Positions 47,801-58,055 of a stretch of 64,000 bases of DNA are shown here, one piece after another. The notes beneath the pieces were generated by a model. The model did no database searches, was not told the origin of the DNA, and saw only the letters and a list, made by a program, of their open reading frames with translations. A program made the translations under genes and the position numbers. Numbering within the stretch: the stretch's first letter is position 1; each line of letters opens with the position of its first letter. The DNA comes from Limnomonas spitsbergensis (lineage: Eukaryota; Chlorophyta; Chlorophyceae; Chlamydomonadales), in contig JAYJMM010000034.1 of NCBI GenBank assembly GCA_037349105.1, positions 310,001 through 374,000 on the forward strand, given 5' to 3'.

Positions 47801-50800
47801 CACGGCATTTGAAACCTGTTTTAGGGTTCACGACTTGCTTGATCACCCCCCCCCTCCCAGGCACTCCGGGCGACAGCAAACGGGCCAGCCGTATGTCCGC
47901 ATCTCGAGCAAAATCTCCCTCCACATGCACTGGCATGGCTCTGGGTTCATTTTTGAGTGGAGCAAGCCAAAGTATGGGGGGCCCCGGGTACCAAACCTTG
48001 ACCGGTCTTCGGCCGGTGGCCTGAGCAGCAGGGAAACTCTTCTGCTATCGCCCCCCCCCTCCCCCGGGTTGCATGCCTTATTGCCTTGATGTAGCTGAAT
48101 TGTAGCCGCAGCATGCTAAACAATCCGCTGGCTAGTTGCTTTGAGAGCTGCTCACCTGTCGCTATCCCTGTGCTGCCGGATGAAGCCCACAGTCTGCTGC
48201 GCCATCCAATCAAACAGCTCGGTGCCGGTGCCTTGCATCCTGGCCTTGGGAATGGCCACTTCAAAGTTGACCTCCTCCTCCTGGTCGGAGGGAAAGGGCG
48301 GGGTAGTTCCGGTGACAAAATTTGAAGGGTTTAGGGTTGAACTGAAAAACAGCTTTGCCTGAGAAAATACTGTTAATCTGCGGTTGTGGGCAGCGTAGGA
48401 GCAACACCTATTGGGACGCTTGATCTCTCAGATTTGAATCACATGCCCAGCAATTCGATTCAGCAGTGTTTCGTTTTTCGTGACTCAGCTACATGTCAGC
48501 TACACTCCAGCCTCTGGCCAAAGGCCACCTTCGTGGTCAGCCATAATGCTATGGCCACCAGCTGTAGGCCGGTCCAGGTTTGCTCCCGATTGGGCCTGTA
48601 GCGGCTGTCGGGCGGCCTGCCTAAGGTGGACTTGTAGCCAAAATAAGGATCAAAACACCGTGGTTCAGCAGAGGTCAGATCACTGAGTGCGGGAAAGAGG
48701 TTCACACACGCCTCGCAGAAAGCAGCCGCACCGCGGTACTAGTGCGCAGGATTTTTGCACCCCACGCCACAGCCTGTGATTCTTCTAGACAATGCACGGT
48801 AACGGATCGTACTGAAACACGGGACCTGAAAAACAAGGGCCTTCCAATGCAACAAAATGAAATGGTATTTTGAGAAAACAAATTCAGATCGGGAACATCC
48901 TGATACATGGAATTTGAACAGCTTGAAGCCTAAACAGGATTTCTGTACCAAGAAAGCTATCCTGAAAATCACCAGAAGAGTCACAGGCCACGACGATCTA
49001 CCCCAATCAAGCAGACACAAGACTCACCAGCAGTGCTGCGCAATTGTGCCGCAATTCATGAATCATGCAATTGGCCACCCTTCCTGGTTAATGTAACTGA
49101 ATTTGCCTTGAAATTGAGGCAATTAAAATCCAGCTACGCAATTCAGCCACCGTATGGACCGTAATCGGCACAGCACTGCTAGTCACAAGACTCCCACACC
49201 CCACCAGGGGTTCCTTTGCATGCACACCAGTCGCCAGAACACTACCTCGAGGAGGAGCTGCCGGGCAGTCAACACTGGGCTCACTGGGACCAAGCCTTGG
49301 CCGGCCTACGGCCAGTGGCACCAGCAGCAGGGTTTGCTGCAACAGACCCCGCCCCGGCCATAGGCCGTGATAGAGCTGAGGCATTCCTGAGGCGCGCAAA
49401 AACAACCGACTCGCCGACGACAGGACAGCCAGATAACACCACACACTGCACACCTTTACCAAAGGCAACTCCGTCAATGGAGTAATAGTCGTAACAGCTT
49501 ACCCTAAACCCCTCAACCCTGTGCCGCAGCAACATCCCCAAGAGACAGGCCTCAACGCTGAAACATGTGGCCCCATACAAGGCTCCACCCAAATGTGGTC
49601 CCAATGCTGAAGCATGGGTCACGCAACACTTATGTTACACTCCTTGGACCAAAAGTGTAACAACACCCCTGCCTGTGGTCACTCTTTGCTGGTAACTCAC
49701 TATCTTGCTCCTCTCCGCCGATAGCCGTATGTACTTGACACGGAAATTCGTTCCGCCAACATCGATGGCAAACACGTCTCCCTTCTCCTCCCTGTCCAAG
49801 GGAGTTGGGATAAAGGGTCGGGGGTTTAGCGGGCAGTGTCTGCTCTGTGTTTCAGATAACCAAGACCCCCTAATCCTCCCTATCCAAGGGGATGTTGGTG
49901 GGCAGTATCAGCTCTGGGATATATTTAGTGCCGAAGACAAATACGCTTTCCAAGGGAATCGGTGTCCTGGGTTTAATGTCAGGGTTTCGTGGGCACCATT
50001 AGCTGAGTGTTTATATTAGTGCCCATAACAAACACGTCCCCCCGCTCCCTGTCCAAGGGAGTTGAAGTCAAGGGTTTAGGGCTTAGAGTTTCGTGGGCAC
50101 CATTAGCTGTGTGTTTATTTTAGTGCCCATAACAAACACGCCCCCCTCCTCCCTGTCCAAGGGAGTTAGGGTCAAAGTTTTAGGGCTTAGGGTTTGGTGG
50201 GCAGCAACAGCTCAGTGCCGATAAAAACATGCACCCTTGCTCCCCGTCCAAGGAAGCTGGGGGCACAGGTTAAGGGTTTGGTGGGCAGCATCAGCTCAGT
50301 TTTTACTTTCAGTGCTGATGGATAACACGTCCTCATGTTCCTCCCTGTCCAAGGAACTTGGCTGGGCAGTATCAGCTCAGGGTTACTTATAGAGCTCACC
50401 AGATCAACTATTAGGGGCTGCCGGGCGGAAACCACTGGGCATATGGGGATCAAGACTTGACCGGCTTTCGGCCGGTGGTCAAGGCTGCCGGGCTGGCTGA
50501 CCTAAGGCCGTCGACCGTGATGTACTGTTGCTGAAGTGCAGCTGAAGCATCCTATGAGATAAACAGTGATCCGTAGGTCAGGGTGCTCTTTCATCATGCT
50601 CAGTCCAGTCTAATAGCTGACGACAGATTCTGCCACAGATCCCTGACAGATCCCATAACAGAAAGCGTACACTTTTCCAGAACTGACCCGCTTGGCAGCC
50701 GTTGAACGTAGGTGGGCAGCATGAGCATGTGAAGTCCATTTGCAGGTATCTCGTTTTGCAAGCCGTATTCGAACTGTGCAGCAGGAGTTCACACACGACG

Positions 50801-50950
50801 AGCTCATCAATCAGCTTCACTGACAATTATGGCAGGAGACCTCTTGGATCGCTCGCGGCGCACCTGCTTCTGTATATCCCTCTTTAGCTGCTCGGTTTGC
50901 TCTGGGGTGGCAGTCAGCAGTTTTTCGTATTTACCCAACAGTTGTTGCAT
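38895..50950 (-). CDS. HXK: Hexokinase, complete 11-exon gene
   Basis: Hexokinase phosphorylates hexoses with ATP at the first step of glycolysis. Exons in transcript order: 50864-50950, 50688-50773, 49701-49791, 48156-48358, 46799-46902, 46143-46257, 42254-42394, 41110-41186, 39961-40238, 39366-39555, 38895-39118. All phases agree, giving 1596 nt (531 aa), close to plant hexokinases. Visible motifs in order: MLPTYVQRLPSG, phosphate loop DVGGTNFRV, GTGTELFDW, FSFAMKQTAIDGG with LDWTKGF, catalytic NDTVG (Asp kept), MGTGTN, LSGMYIGEVARR, AFDGGVYEQ, and HDGSCVGAA. A ~45-residue acidic, Ala-rich tail ends KMDAM; its TAA lies inside a TGTAA motif. The short N-terminus (MQQLLGKYEK) shows no clear transit peptide, so I infer a cytosolic enzyme. 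Intron 6 uses a GC donor (46142-46141) and contains the 23-bp satellite. Confidence 0.95.
41187..41437 (-). repeat. Hexokinase exon 8 acceptor edge copies (copy 2)
   Basis: Extra copies of the exon 8 start and acceptor near 41284-41322 and 41408-41437, upstream in the transcript of the real exon (41110-41186). Between 40239 and 41109, the only exon-like string is the exon 9 edge copy at 40529-40562. Confidence 0.8.
42395..43597 (-). repeat. Array of hexokinase exon 7 acceptor edge (copy 2)
   Basis: Same as 26728-27930. Decoy exon 7 starts lie near 42812-42860, 42940-42985, 43082-43125, 43193-43235, 43320-43365 and 43434-43475, each ending in a TGCAG-like acceptor on the minus strand. Confidence 0.85.
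43848..46030 (-). repeat. 23-bp satellite, full length (~94 units) in hexokinase intron 6
   Basis: It continues ~33 units beyond the part shared with copy 1. Variant units with ACTGTCAGTAAC in place of ACCGGTAGTAAC cluster at 45285-45345, 45425-45460 and 45905-45950, near the distal end. The array ends close to exon 6. Confidence 0.97.
46310..46545 (-). repeat. Hexokinase exon 6 acceptor edge: two extra copies
   Basis: Plus-strand GTGCATGCTGGCCCTGTCCA leading into AGAGCCGCCGACAGAAGCTT (46325-46375) copies the exon 6 start (46196-46240) over ~70 bp. A more diverged copy lies at 46478-46540. The remainder to 46798 includes an interspersed element (46630-46770). Confidence 0.85.
46903..47470 (-). 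repeat. Hexokinase exon 5 acceptor edge: ~9 copies, 60-75 bp apart
   Basis: Plus-strand GGGGGGCTTCGTACTGCA (the real exon 5 start is at 46891-46905) recurs with decay near 46974, 47034, 47092, 47158, 47228, 47305, 47375 and 47445, mixed with GGGTTCAGGGTTTAGGG filler. Confidence 0.85.
47471..48155 (-). other. Hexokinase intron 4 remainder
   Basis: It contains a ~53-bp direct repeat (47508-47590, core ACACCTCACCCAACCCAACA) and a decayed interspersed element (about 47960-48110). No exon seen. Confidence 0.6.
48476..48648 (+). repeat. Interspersed MITE-like element
   Basis: From CTCAGCTACATGTCAGCTAC through GGCCGGTCCAGGTTTG to GGCGGCCTGCC and TGTAGCCAAAATAA. It is about 75% similar by eye to 62184-62362 and to the reverse complement of 14065-14250. 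It lies in hexokinase intron 3. Confidence 0.6.
48649..49700 (-). other. Hexokinase intron 3, no exon seen
   Basis: Mostly unique sequence with a partial interspersed element at 49265-49385 (GGCCGGCCTACGGCCAGTGG). Confidence 0.5.
49792..50365 (-). repeat. Hexokinase exon 3 acceptor edge: about six copies, ~100 bp apart
   Basis: Plus-strand TCCCTGTCCAAGGGAGTT, with the adjoining AACAAACACG, marks the exon 3 start and acceptor. It recurs near 49878, 49950 (weak), 50050, 50150, 50248 and 50340. 50405-50560 is a decayed interspersed element. Confidence 0.85.
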
Positions 50951-51313
50951 CTTGTTTGAAATTGGGCCACAAGCTTGCGCGTAAAGACGACCAGCCAATA
51001 ATAGATCGCCACGACCGTCGACGTGTGCAACGTGTCAGTTGAGCCTGTTGTGTCAGATGTGAATTATGCTGAGGAATGATATACAGTGACTATGATTAAT
51101 ATTAGAATGCTTAGTTTTCACCAAAGAGCAGGACAACGGTGCGTCGGGGATCTTACGCGCAAATCTGGATCCTCACACTTCTCCCCCAGCTTCCCCCACA
51201 CCTCCAAGGCAAACAGAAAGGGCCACATGCCCACATCGAACAGATCAAAAAAAAAAACCTTGGACTAACTGCCTCGTTTGCGATGCTTTAACTAATTGTC
51301 TTCACTGGCAGCC
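50951..51313. promoter_or_regulatory. Putative bidirectional promoter (hexokinase / PLAT-PP2C)
   Basis: The two ATGs (50950 on minus, 51314 on plus) are 363 bp apart and point away from each other. No TATA box or known operator was identified. An A-run lies at 51247-51257. The role is inferred from geometry only. Confidence 0.5.
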
Positions 51314-54300
51314 ATGCAGCATGTGTTGCGAAGGGCTTTCGGTCTCGGCCTCCGGTCTCTTGCGTTCAACGTCCCTGCGGCACATCTCATTCGATCCCAA
51401 AAATTTGCTTCGCATCTAGCAATCGCCACGGAATCTTCTCACCAAACCCTCTCATACGGCATCGCTCAGGCGGAGGTAGACTTTTATCGAGTGAAGGTCA
51501 TCACGGGTCGCCGAAGAGGCTCTAGCACCACTGACACGGTCAATATACAGCTCATGTTTTCTGGTGGCGAATCTGGCATCATACCTCTCGTCGCGGACGG
51601 AGGATTCGACAGAGGATCGACCAGGGAGTTCACGGTACCTGCTCCCAAAGACCTTGGCGCGTTGCGGAGACTGTTCATTGAGAAGGAAGCTCCAGAGGCT
51701 TTTGAACGGAAAGGAGGCTGGTACCTGTGCCAAGTCGAAGTGGAATCGCCCACAGGCGAGAACATGCTCTTCCCATGCAACTCCTGGATTGGCGACAGCG
51801 ACTGTGGTATGATTAAAGGTGAGGGTTACACAGGGTGACTTCTTGCAGGACCCTGCATGGTTGCTGCCTGCTGCATGTCATGCTGCCTGCTGCATTTGCC
51901 TTGCGGCCTTGCCCGGGGATAAGCCAGCGCATGGGTCATGGGCTCATGGCCCCATGTCCGCCATGCATGGTCATGACCTGCTGCCTGCTGCATTTGCCTT
52001 GTGGCCTTGCCAGGGGATAGGCAAGATCATGGGTAATGGCCCCATGGCCGCCATGCAGGTTCATGACCTGCTGCTTGCTGCATTTGCCTTGCCAGGGGAT
52101 AAGCCAGCTCATGGGTCATGGCCCCATGGCCCCATGCCCGCCATGCAGGGTCATGCACATGGAGGCTGCTGCTTGCTGCTCCCTGCCTTTCCAAAGGGAT
52201 GAGTCTGCTGACCACTGTTTACTTAAGAGTGCTTCAGCCACATCATGGCCAATGGCCAAGGGGGCCTCGTGCAGCAAGCCCTGCTACTTGGGCCCCCAGT
52301 CGCAGGCTGATACAGGTTTGGTCCCAAGTGGCCCAGTGGGGGCCGCTCAGGGACCCTCCAAAGGTTTCTGTCGCGTATTTAAGAAGAAATGCGTTCAGCA
52401 GGCCCTCTTGCTTGCCCCTGCTACTTGCTCCTCCATCTTTCCAAGAGATCACAGCCCGCTGAACGGTCATACCCCTAATGTGTGCCATGCAGCATCATGA
52501 AAACAGGACCTGCTGCAGGTAGCAAACGAGGTGCAGCCTGGGCCCCCTGAGGGTGGTAACAAATAAAATATGCCGATGCTGACTGGTCACGGCCCCCCTC
52601 AATTGCCGTGCAGCATCATGTGCACTGAAGCTCTGTCTGTGGCAAACAAGATGCAGCCTAAGCCTCTCCGACTCTCCGTAGGTGGTCTGGTGCGCTTCAG
52701 AATAAAAAAACGTTGCCAACAGGTTATGCCCCCCTCCCTTCCATGCCTGTGCCGCGCAGCATCCTGCGCACGGAACCTGCTGCCCGCGGCGAACGAGATG
52801 CAGCCCGCGTACCACGAGCCAGTGCACGTGCTTGCATCTGGCATGGCCATCCCTCATCCCGACAAGGTCAAAGATGGGCATGGCAAAGGCGTGAACCAGC
52901 GGGGCTTTGGGTACGGAGGAGAGGACGCCTACTTCTACGCGCAGGGCAGGTGCGCGGTGAATACCTCCAGGAATGAGTGAATTGCTCTAGGAATGAGGGG
53001 TGGAGCTCAACCCTGGTTTTCTATGCAAGCCTGCATCTTGTCTCCCATGCCTCGGGGGCAATATGTTCCGCAAAGGGTGTCGCGGATGAGGTGTGCTGTT
53101 GGGGACCCTCTTCCCTGCTGTCTTTGCTTGCATGCTCAATCGCGCACACAATGCTGCCGCTTGCTCACACATACTTCACAGGAACCATGTTTTGTTCATG
53201 GGCGTTGCCTATGGCGTGTACTCATGGCGACTCTCATCCCTGCTGTCATTGCCGGCATGCTCAATAACGTGCCCAAGCCTGCCACTCGCTTCACGGATGC
53301 TGCACAGGAACAATGTGTTTGGGATGGGGGTCGCTGATGGCGTGTACTCTTGGCGGAACGTCGGCATTGATTCGGGCCATCTGGCGCAAGCGCTGATGCG
53401 CACGTCCATGCACATGGCACAGGCTGGGGTGGAAGACGTTTTTAAAGGTGAGCAGATGGTCAAGGGCGGTGTCCTAAGGGGAACAAAACAGGGCCTCGTT
53501 TTACTGAATCCAGTAGGTTTGGATTTTGAAAAGGAGGAAGGGGCGTCAAGGTCCCGCAACCCTGAGAATGTAGGGTACAGTATCTAAGGTAACAAATATG
53601 GTCGAGGGGCTGTTGAGGGGGAGTTCCCTTGGCGAGTCTAGGGAGTTCTGTTGGTAAACCCGAGGAGTACTGTACCTGTGCTTTGTCGACAAGTGTGGTT
53701 TTGCTTAAATCTAGCTGTGCTAGGTTTGGGAAACAAAAAGAAGATGGGCCTTGATCCTCCCCATCTGGGGCTTTCAGGGCATCCAAGGTAATATTTAAAT
53801 AACCAAGGTGCCCCCCACAGGTAATAAGGGGGTTCCCTCGGTTCATGTGTAGGGGCATGCATTAGTAAATGTAAAAGACAAAAGGGGAAAAGTAGGGTTT
53901 AGGGTGAAGGGTTTAGTGTCTACCTAACCGCGATTCAGACTACCTTTGGGGCGCAGCTGGCAGCCATTACCATGGGGCCCAAAGCTTGTTCGGTGTCTGG
54001 CCGACAGACCCAGCAAGCAACTGGGCTTGCCGCACTGGCCACCGCGGTGATGAAGCAGTATGTAGCTGAATGTAGCTGAATGTAGCTGAACCTCCTGGGT
54101 GGTGCTAGCGAGTTCCCTTGGAGCATGCAGTCGTGTATGTAGAGCTGACCCCAGCCGCTGGTTGGCAACCGGCTCCTCTCACCTGCTTTCCCTTCCAGAA
54201 GGCCCCCTGCCAATCAATAAGACTTGTCAAGGGCTGGGGAACATGTGCCCCCCTGATGTTTGCAATGAGCTGTGGGCATCATCTTTGTTTTCTAGTATAC

Positions 54301-56857
54301 CGAACCACCTTCAGGGGGGGGAGCTGTCAGGCGTCCGTGGGCCTGTCAGGTGTCCTAGGGTCTGTCAGGCGGCCACCTTTAGGTCCAGTCGGGACCAAAC
54401 CTTGAACCTATAGTCCGTAGCCCAGGCATCAGTCCCCCTGCTGCACCCGGCCACCAGGCCGCAGGCTGTGATGTAGCTGAATTGTAGCTGAATCATCATA
54501 CAAGAAAAAGCCGCGTGTCCTGTACCGGTACATCCTGTATGCTTGTCCCCTGCTCCCCCCTTAAGCCTCACACAGGGTTTACTAATCAGGGCTTGTCATG
54601 AGAAAGAAAGAAAGCTACGCCCTATAAGGGCGCGGAGGTTAAGGAAACAGCGCAGCTTGGGGCCGTAGCCACCTTGGGCTTGTCATATGCTCAGTCCAAG
54701 GCCCTGCTGGGCTCATTCATTTGGTTTACAAGAAGTCGTGGTTTCAGCTGTTATGCTCAGTAGATTCGAATGACCTTCCCTAACAAATAACGATGTTCGG
54801 GGGTTTGGGATCCATGACACATACTAATTCTTGATTGGCAAGGCCGGTGTCTGTCGGAAATAGAGAGTTTGATTGTCGAAGGAGGATTGACACAGCCAGT
54901 TTGTGTCAGAAATGGAAAGTTTGTCTGTCAAAAGGGGATTGGCAAGGCCAGTTTCTGTCAGAAATGGAGAGTTTGTTTGTCAAAATAGTGCCCAAAGGCA
55001 AGCATCGAACAAAATACTAATCTCACACCTGAATGAAAGGAAATTCAGTCCTACGGGTACTCGACACACTTGGTCACCGGTACATAAAAAATACAATATA
55101 CATATTTCTGTCCCCCCGCTCCCTCCCTCCAGTCTTTCAGACCAGTGCGCGGTACGTCCAGTCCGAGGGCTTGCAGGGCTCCTGCACCACCTGCTTGCTG
55201 ACCGTCAACCAAGCCAACGGGCAGCTGCACGCGGCCAACCTGGGGGACGCAGGATTCATGGTCTTTGGACGGCCACGGGTGAGAGCTCATCCAGCAACCA
55301 ACAGCCTAGTTTCGGGTGCAGGGTTAACCCTAAACCTGAAACCTGGGGGAAGAGGGCTTCATGGCTTTTAAACGGCCACGGGTGAGGACCCATCCAGCAA
55401 CCGACAGCCTAGTTCAGGGTTAAGGTTAACCGTATGTCTTCAGCCCTTTAACCTCAAACCTGGGGGATGAGAGCTTGATGGTGTTTCGATGGCTGCGGGT
55501 GAGAGAGCCCACCCAGCAACCCACAGCGTATTCAAGGGTCAAGGGTTCACCCTAAACCCTAAACCTTAAACTCCTTAGGGGCGAAGGCTCTTGTGTTTGT
55601 ATGGCCTTGATGCGTCTAAGTATGTGTTGGGCTTACCAGTGCTGCGACTGCTGCAGCATCGCGTGGTGGGGGACATGGGTTTTCCCTGGGGGAGTTTTTT
55701 GTCAGGACGAGGTCTTGGATCCGGATCCAGGATCCGGATCTGGGCCGGACCTTGCTAGTAGGCAGCTGCGTGCGGCCAACCCGGGGGATGCAGGCCATGG
55801 TGTTCGGTGGGTAAGAGCCCATGCTGCGACTGACGGAGTACACCCCTCACTGGTGGCAATAGTTTGGTTTAGTACGCTTCAGCTCCACCACCGCCTTTGA
55901 CTGGGGGGACGGTGCAGCAAGGCCTGCTGCTGGGTCCGCTGGCCGCAGGGTGGTTCAGGACTTCAGGTTTGGTCCCTATTGGCCGGCTTAGTGGTGGCTG
56001 CCCGGCGGCTTACCTAGTGGGAGGGGTCCTGTGAGCATTAAACCATCAACAAGCAATTATCCCGCTGCTCGTGCGCATGCGCTTGTGAACTCCCAGGTTG
56101 GTGGATTAGAGGTTAGATTTGCTCTTCGCTTTTGAATGGCTGGCGTGCTGCATACTGCTGCTGCCGAGCAGTTAGTGAGCACCGTTATGCCCATGCAGAC
56201 TCATCGTTAAACATTCCCGCTGCAGGTGCGCACCTAACCATAGTGAGATGTGGCGCTCAAGGACTGGCGATGGGTTAGATCAAGGTAGCGCCGGGAGATG
56301 TAGAGACTTGGTCGAATTGTTCGGTGGGCTGCCCGGGGGCCGTTTGCGGGGGTACGACCGTCGACCGGTGATGCTGGGGACTCCTTTGTTGGTGCGCACC
56401 AAATCATGAACACTGTCCATATCGTTGCTCTCGTGCGCAGGCGCTCCTGAGCTTCCAGGCTGCCGACCTCGACCTGATCATCAAGTATAAGTCAGGTCAG
56501 CTGGAGCACGAGTTCGGGCGCCCTTACCAGCTGGGCCATCACGCCAACTCGAGCCGCGTCGAAGACGCCGACCTTATGTCGTTCTACGTCTCTCCGGGTG
56601 ACGTGATCGTCATGGGATCCGACGGGCTACTCGACAACTTGAACGAGAAAGAGGTGTGCGCGGCGCTGCAGCAGCTGATTGCCGCAGAAGCGAGCCCAGG
56701 CACGATGGTCCAGACGCTCGTTAAGATGGCGTTCGAGGCCTCGCTGGACAAGGACCGGCAGACGCCATACTCCCAGGGAGCTTCGGATGCGTTTGATATG
56801 GTGTATAACGGCGGGAAGAAGGACGACATTACGGTGCTCGTGGCGCAATGCAAGTGA
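51314..56857 (+). CDS. PLAT/LH2-PP2C fusion: PTC7-like serine/threonine phosphatase
   Basis: Exons 51314-51818, 52760-52949, 53308-53447, 55133-55278 and 56441-56857 join in phase to 1398 nt (465 aa). The ATG is the first after an in-frame TAA at 51293. Residues 1-45 are basic/hydrophobic and resemble an organelle transit peptide. Residues ~57-165 form a PLAT/LH2 beta-sandwich as in lipoxygenases (YRVKVITGRRRGS, REFTVPAP, GGWYLCQVEVES, CNSWIG), normally a lipid- or protein-binding module. Residues ~190-465 are a PPM/PP2C domain of PTC7 type: GMAIPHPDK, GGEDAYF, GVADGV (metal-binding Asp 242), GDAGFMV, GSDGLLDN (Asp 388) and GKKDDITVLVA. Metal-ligand Asp residues are kept, so activity is expected. 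The fusion suggests targeting of the phosphatase to membrane lipid or a partner. Lipoxygenase itself is excluded because its catalytic domain is absent. Confidence 0.92.
51840..52759 (+). repeat. PP2C gene intron 1: ~100-bp repeats and exon 2 edge copies
   Basis: 51850-52200 has four ~100-bp units with CTGCATTTGCCTTG and GCCCATG. Two decoy exon 2 starts (ATGCAGCATCATG..., GTGCAGCATCATGTGC) lie at 52489 and 52611 before the real acceptor at 52759; each continues with a peptide-like VANEVQP/VANKMQP copy of the real AANEMQP. Confidence 0.82.
53050..53307 (+). repeat. PP2C exon 3 acceptor edge: two upstream copies, ~127 bp apart
   Basis: 53173-53235 copies the acceptor and first ~50 bases of exon 3, reading NHVLFMGVAYGVYSW against the real NNVFGMGVADGVYSW. 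A further decayed copy lies at 53055-53100. In the intermediate copy the metal-ligand Asp is Tyr, so its use would inactivate the site. Confidence 0.85.
53448..55132 (+). other. PP2C gene intron 3, no exon seen
   Basis: It holds interspersed elements at about 53935-54095 and 54300-54490, a repeat at 54601-54670 that is inverted at 58995-59064, and a ~57-bp tandem repeat of 2.7 units at 54838-54985 (core GTCAGAAATGGA). Confidence 0.6.
55230..55815 (+). repeat. PP2C exon 4 end plus donor repeated downstream (about four copies)
   Basis: The real exon end (CTGGGGGACGCAGGATTCAT ... CGGCCACGG then GTGAGAG, to 55285) recurs at 55343-55390, 55458-55505, 55570-55605 (weak) and 55780-55815, each followed by CAGCAAC and CCCTAAACC-like filler. 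Decayed exon 5 acceptor copies lie near 56070 and 56225. Confidence 0.85.
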
Positions 56858-58055
56858 AGTGGTCGGTGTTTCCGGCTACGAGTCTACCGAGGCTACGAGT
56901 CTTCCGCTTCCGAAAGCCCCGTGGGGGCCAAACCTTGACCGGCCAACAGACACGGGTCGAAGTGGCACGGATGGCTGCACGTGGGGCCTTTTGGCCGGAT
57001 GCCAGGAGCTAGATGAACTGCACCTGAACTTAAGCTAAGCCATGCAAAAAGATGAAAAGATGAAAAATATGAAAAAAGAACTGCACCTCGGGAGCAGGTG
57101 CAGGGTGGGGGTGGGAGCAGGGCGTGACCTTCATGCTGGCACTTCGATCGCTGGGGCTCTGACCAGCAGGTGTATGAGGGTAGCTCTGACAAGAGCTTGT
57201 ATTATATGAGAGAGGAATATTTGTGAAGCCGGTCTGCGAGCCTGGTTGAGGGGCGGACACACGCGGGTTAGGTGGTGTGGCGAGTCTCTCTCGAGTGCCC
57301 CCCCTAGCCGGGAGAAGCAGGCCCTGGCAAGGTGCATTGGAATAGGTGTGCCGCATAGGCTGGGAGCTGCTGTGCGTACCAATCTTGCACTCACACATAG
57401 AGAGTAGACGTTTCTTGCTTGCTGTTTGAGCTGCTATGCAAACCAGTCTATCAGAAACATACGCAGAGGTGACGTCTCTTGCTTGCTGTTTGAGCTGCTA
57501 TGCTTACCAGTCTTGCACTCTCTTATCTAGAGCAAGCGCCCTTAACTTGTTGTGTTTTTGGTGTTTCTGCTGCATTCGAGCTACAAACTGGCTTGCAGCC
57601 GGGATGGCTTGATGCAGCTAGGTGCCAGCTGCTTAGGCCACTGGCCATAGGCCTGGCAATTTGGGTCCCAGTTGCCTCAGTGGTGGCTGCCGCCAGGGCA
57701 CCCCTCGATGGTGGTCTGGTGCTCAACTATCCACTAAGAACGACACTGATGACCTATATAGGTATATCTTAAAAATATAACCTTGATTGGTCATGACTGT
57801 GTTGCTGCTGTACAAGCCAAGGTGTAGCCACAAGTTTCAGGAGACTACTCTTGCTTTTAGCGTATCCACGGTTATCTCGGTTTAGTCACTGGTGCAGGGA
57901 TCTTGATGTCTCTGCCCTGAGCTGGAAGTGCAGGTCTATCATGGTGCCGTACATCATCACAAATCTTTAGTATGTGCAAGATGTTCTGCCGTTTACAGAC
58001 CGGTTAATTAGTTTCCATTCAAATTATCACACATTCAACTGTCTCAACAAATGTA
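56858..58055. other. Convergent intergenic region, no gene seen
   Basis: It lies between the PP2C gene (+) and the GCK gene (-). It has an interspersed element at about 56915-57030, a ~80-bp tandem repeat at 57365-57525 (TTCTTGCTTGCTGTTTGAGC) and another element at 57570-57730. Confidence 0.5.

Noticed and set aside
51314..51818. Lipoxygenase gene
   Set aside because: Only the PLAT/LH2 domain is present; exon 2 joins in phase to a PP2C catalytic domain.
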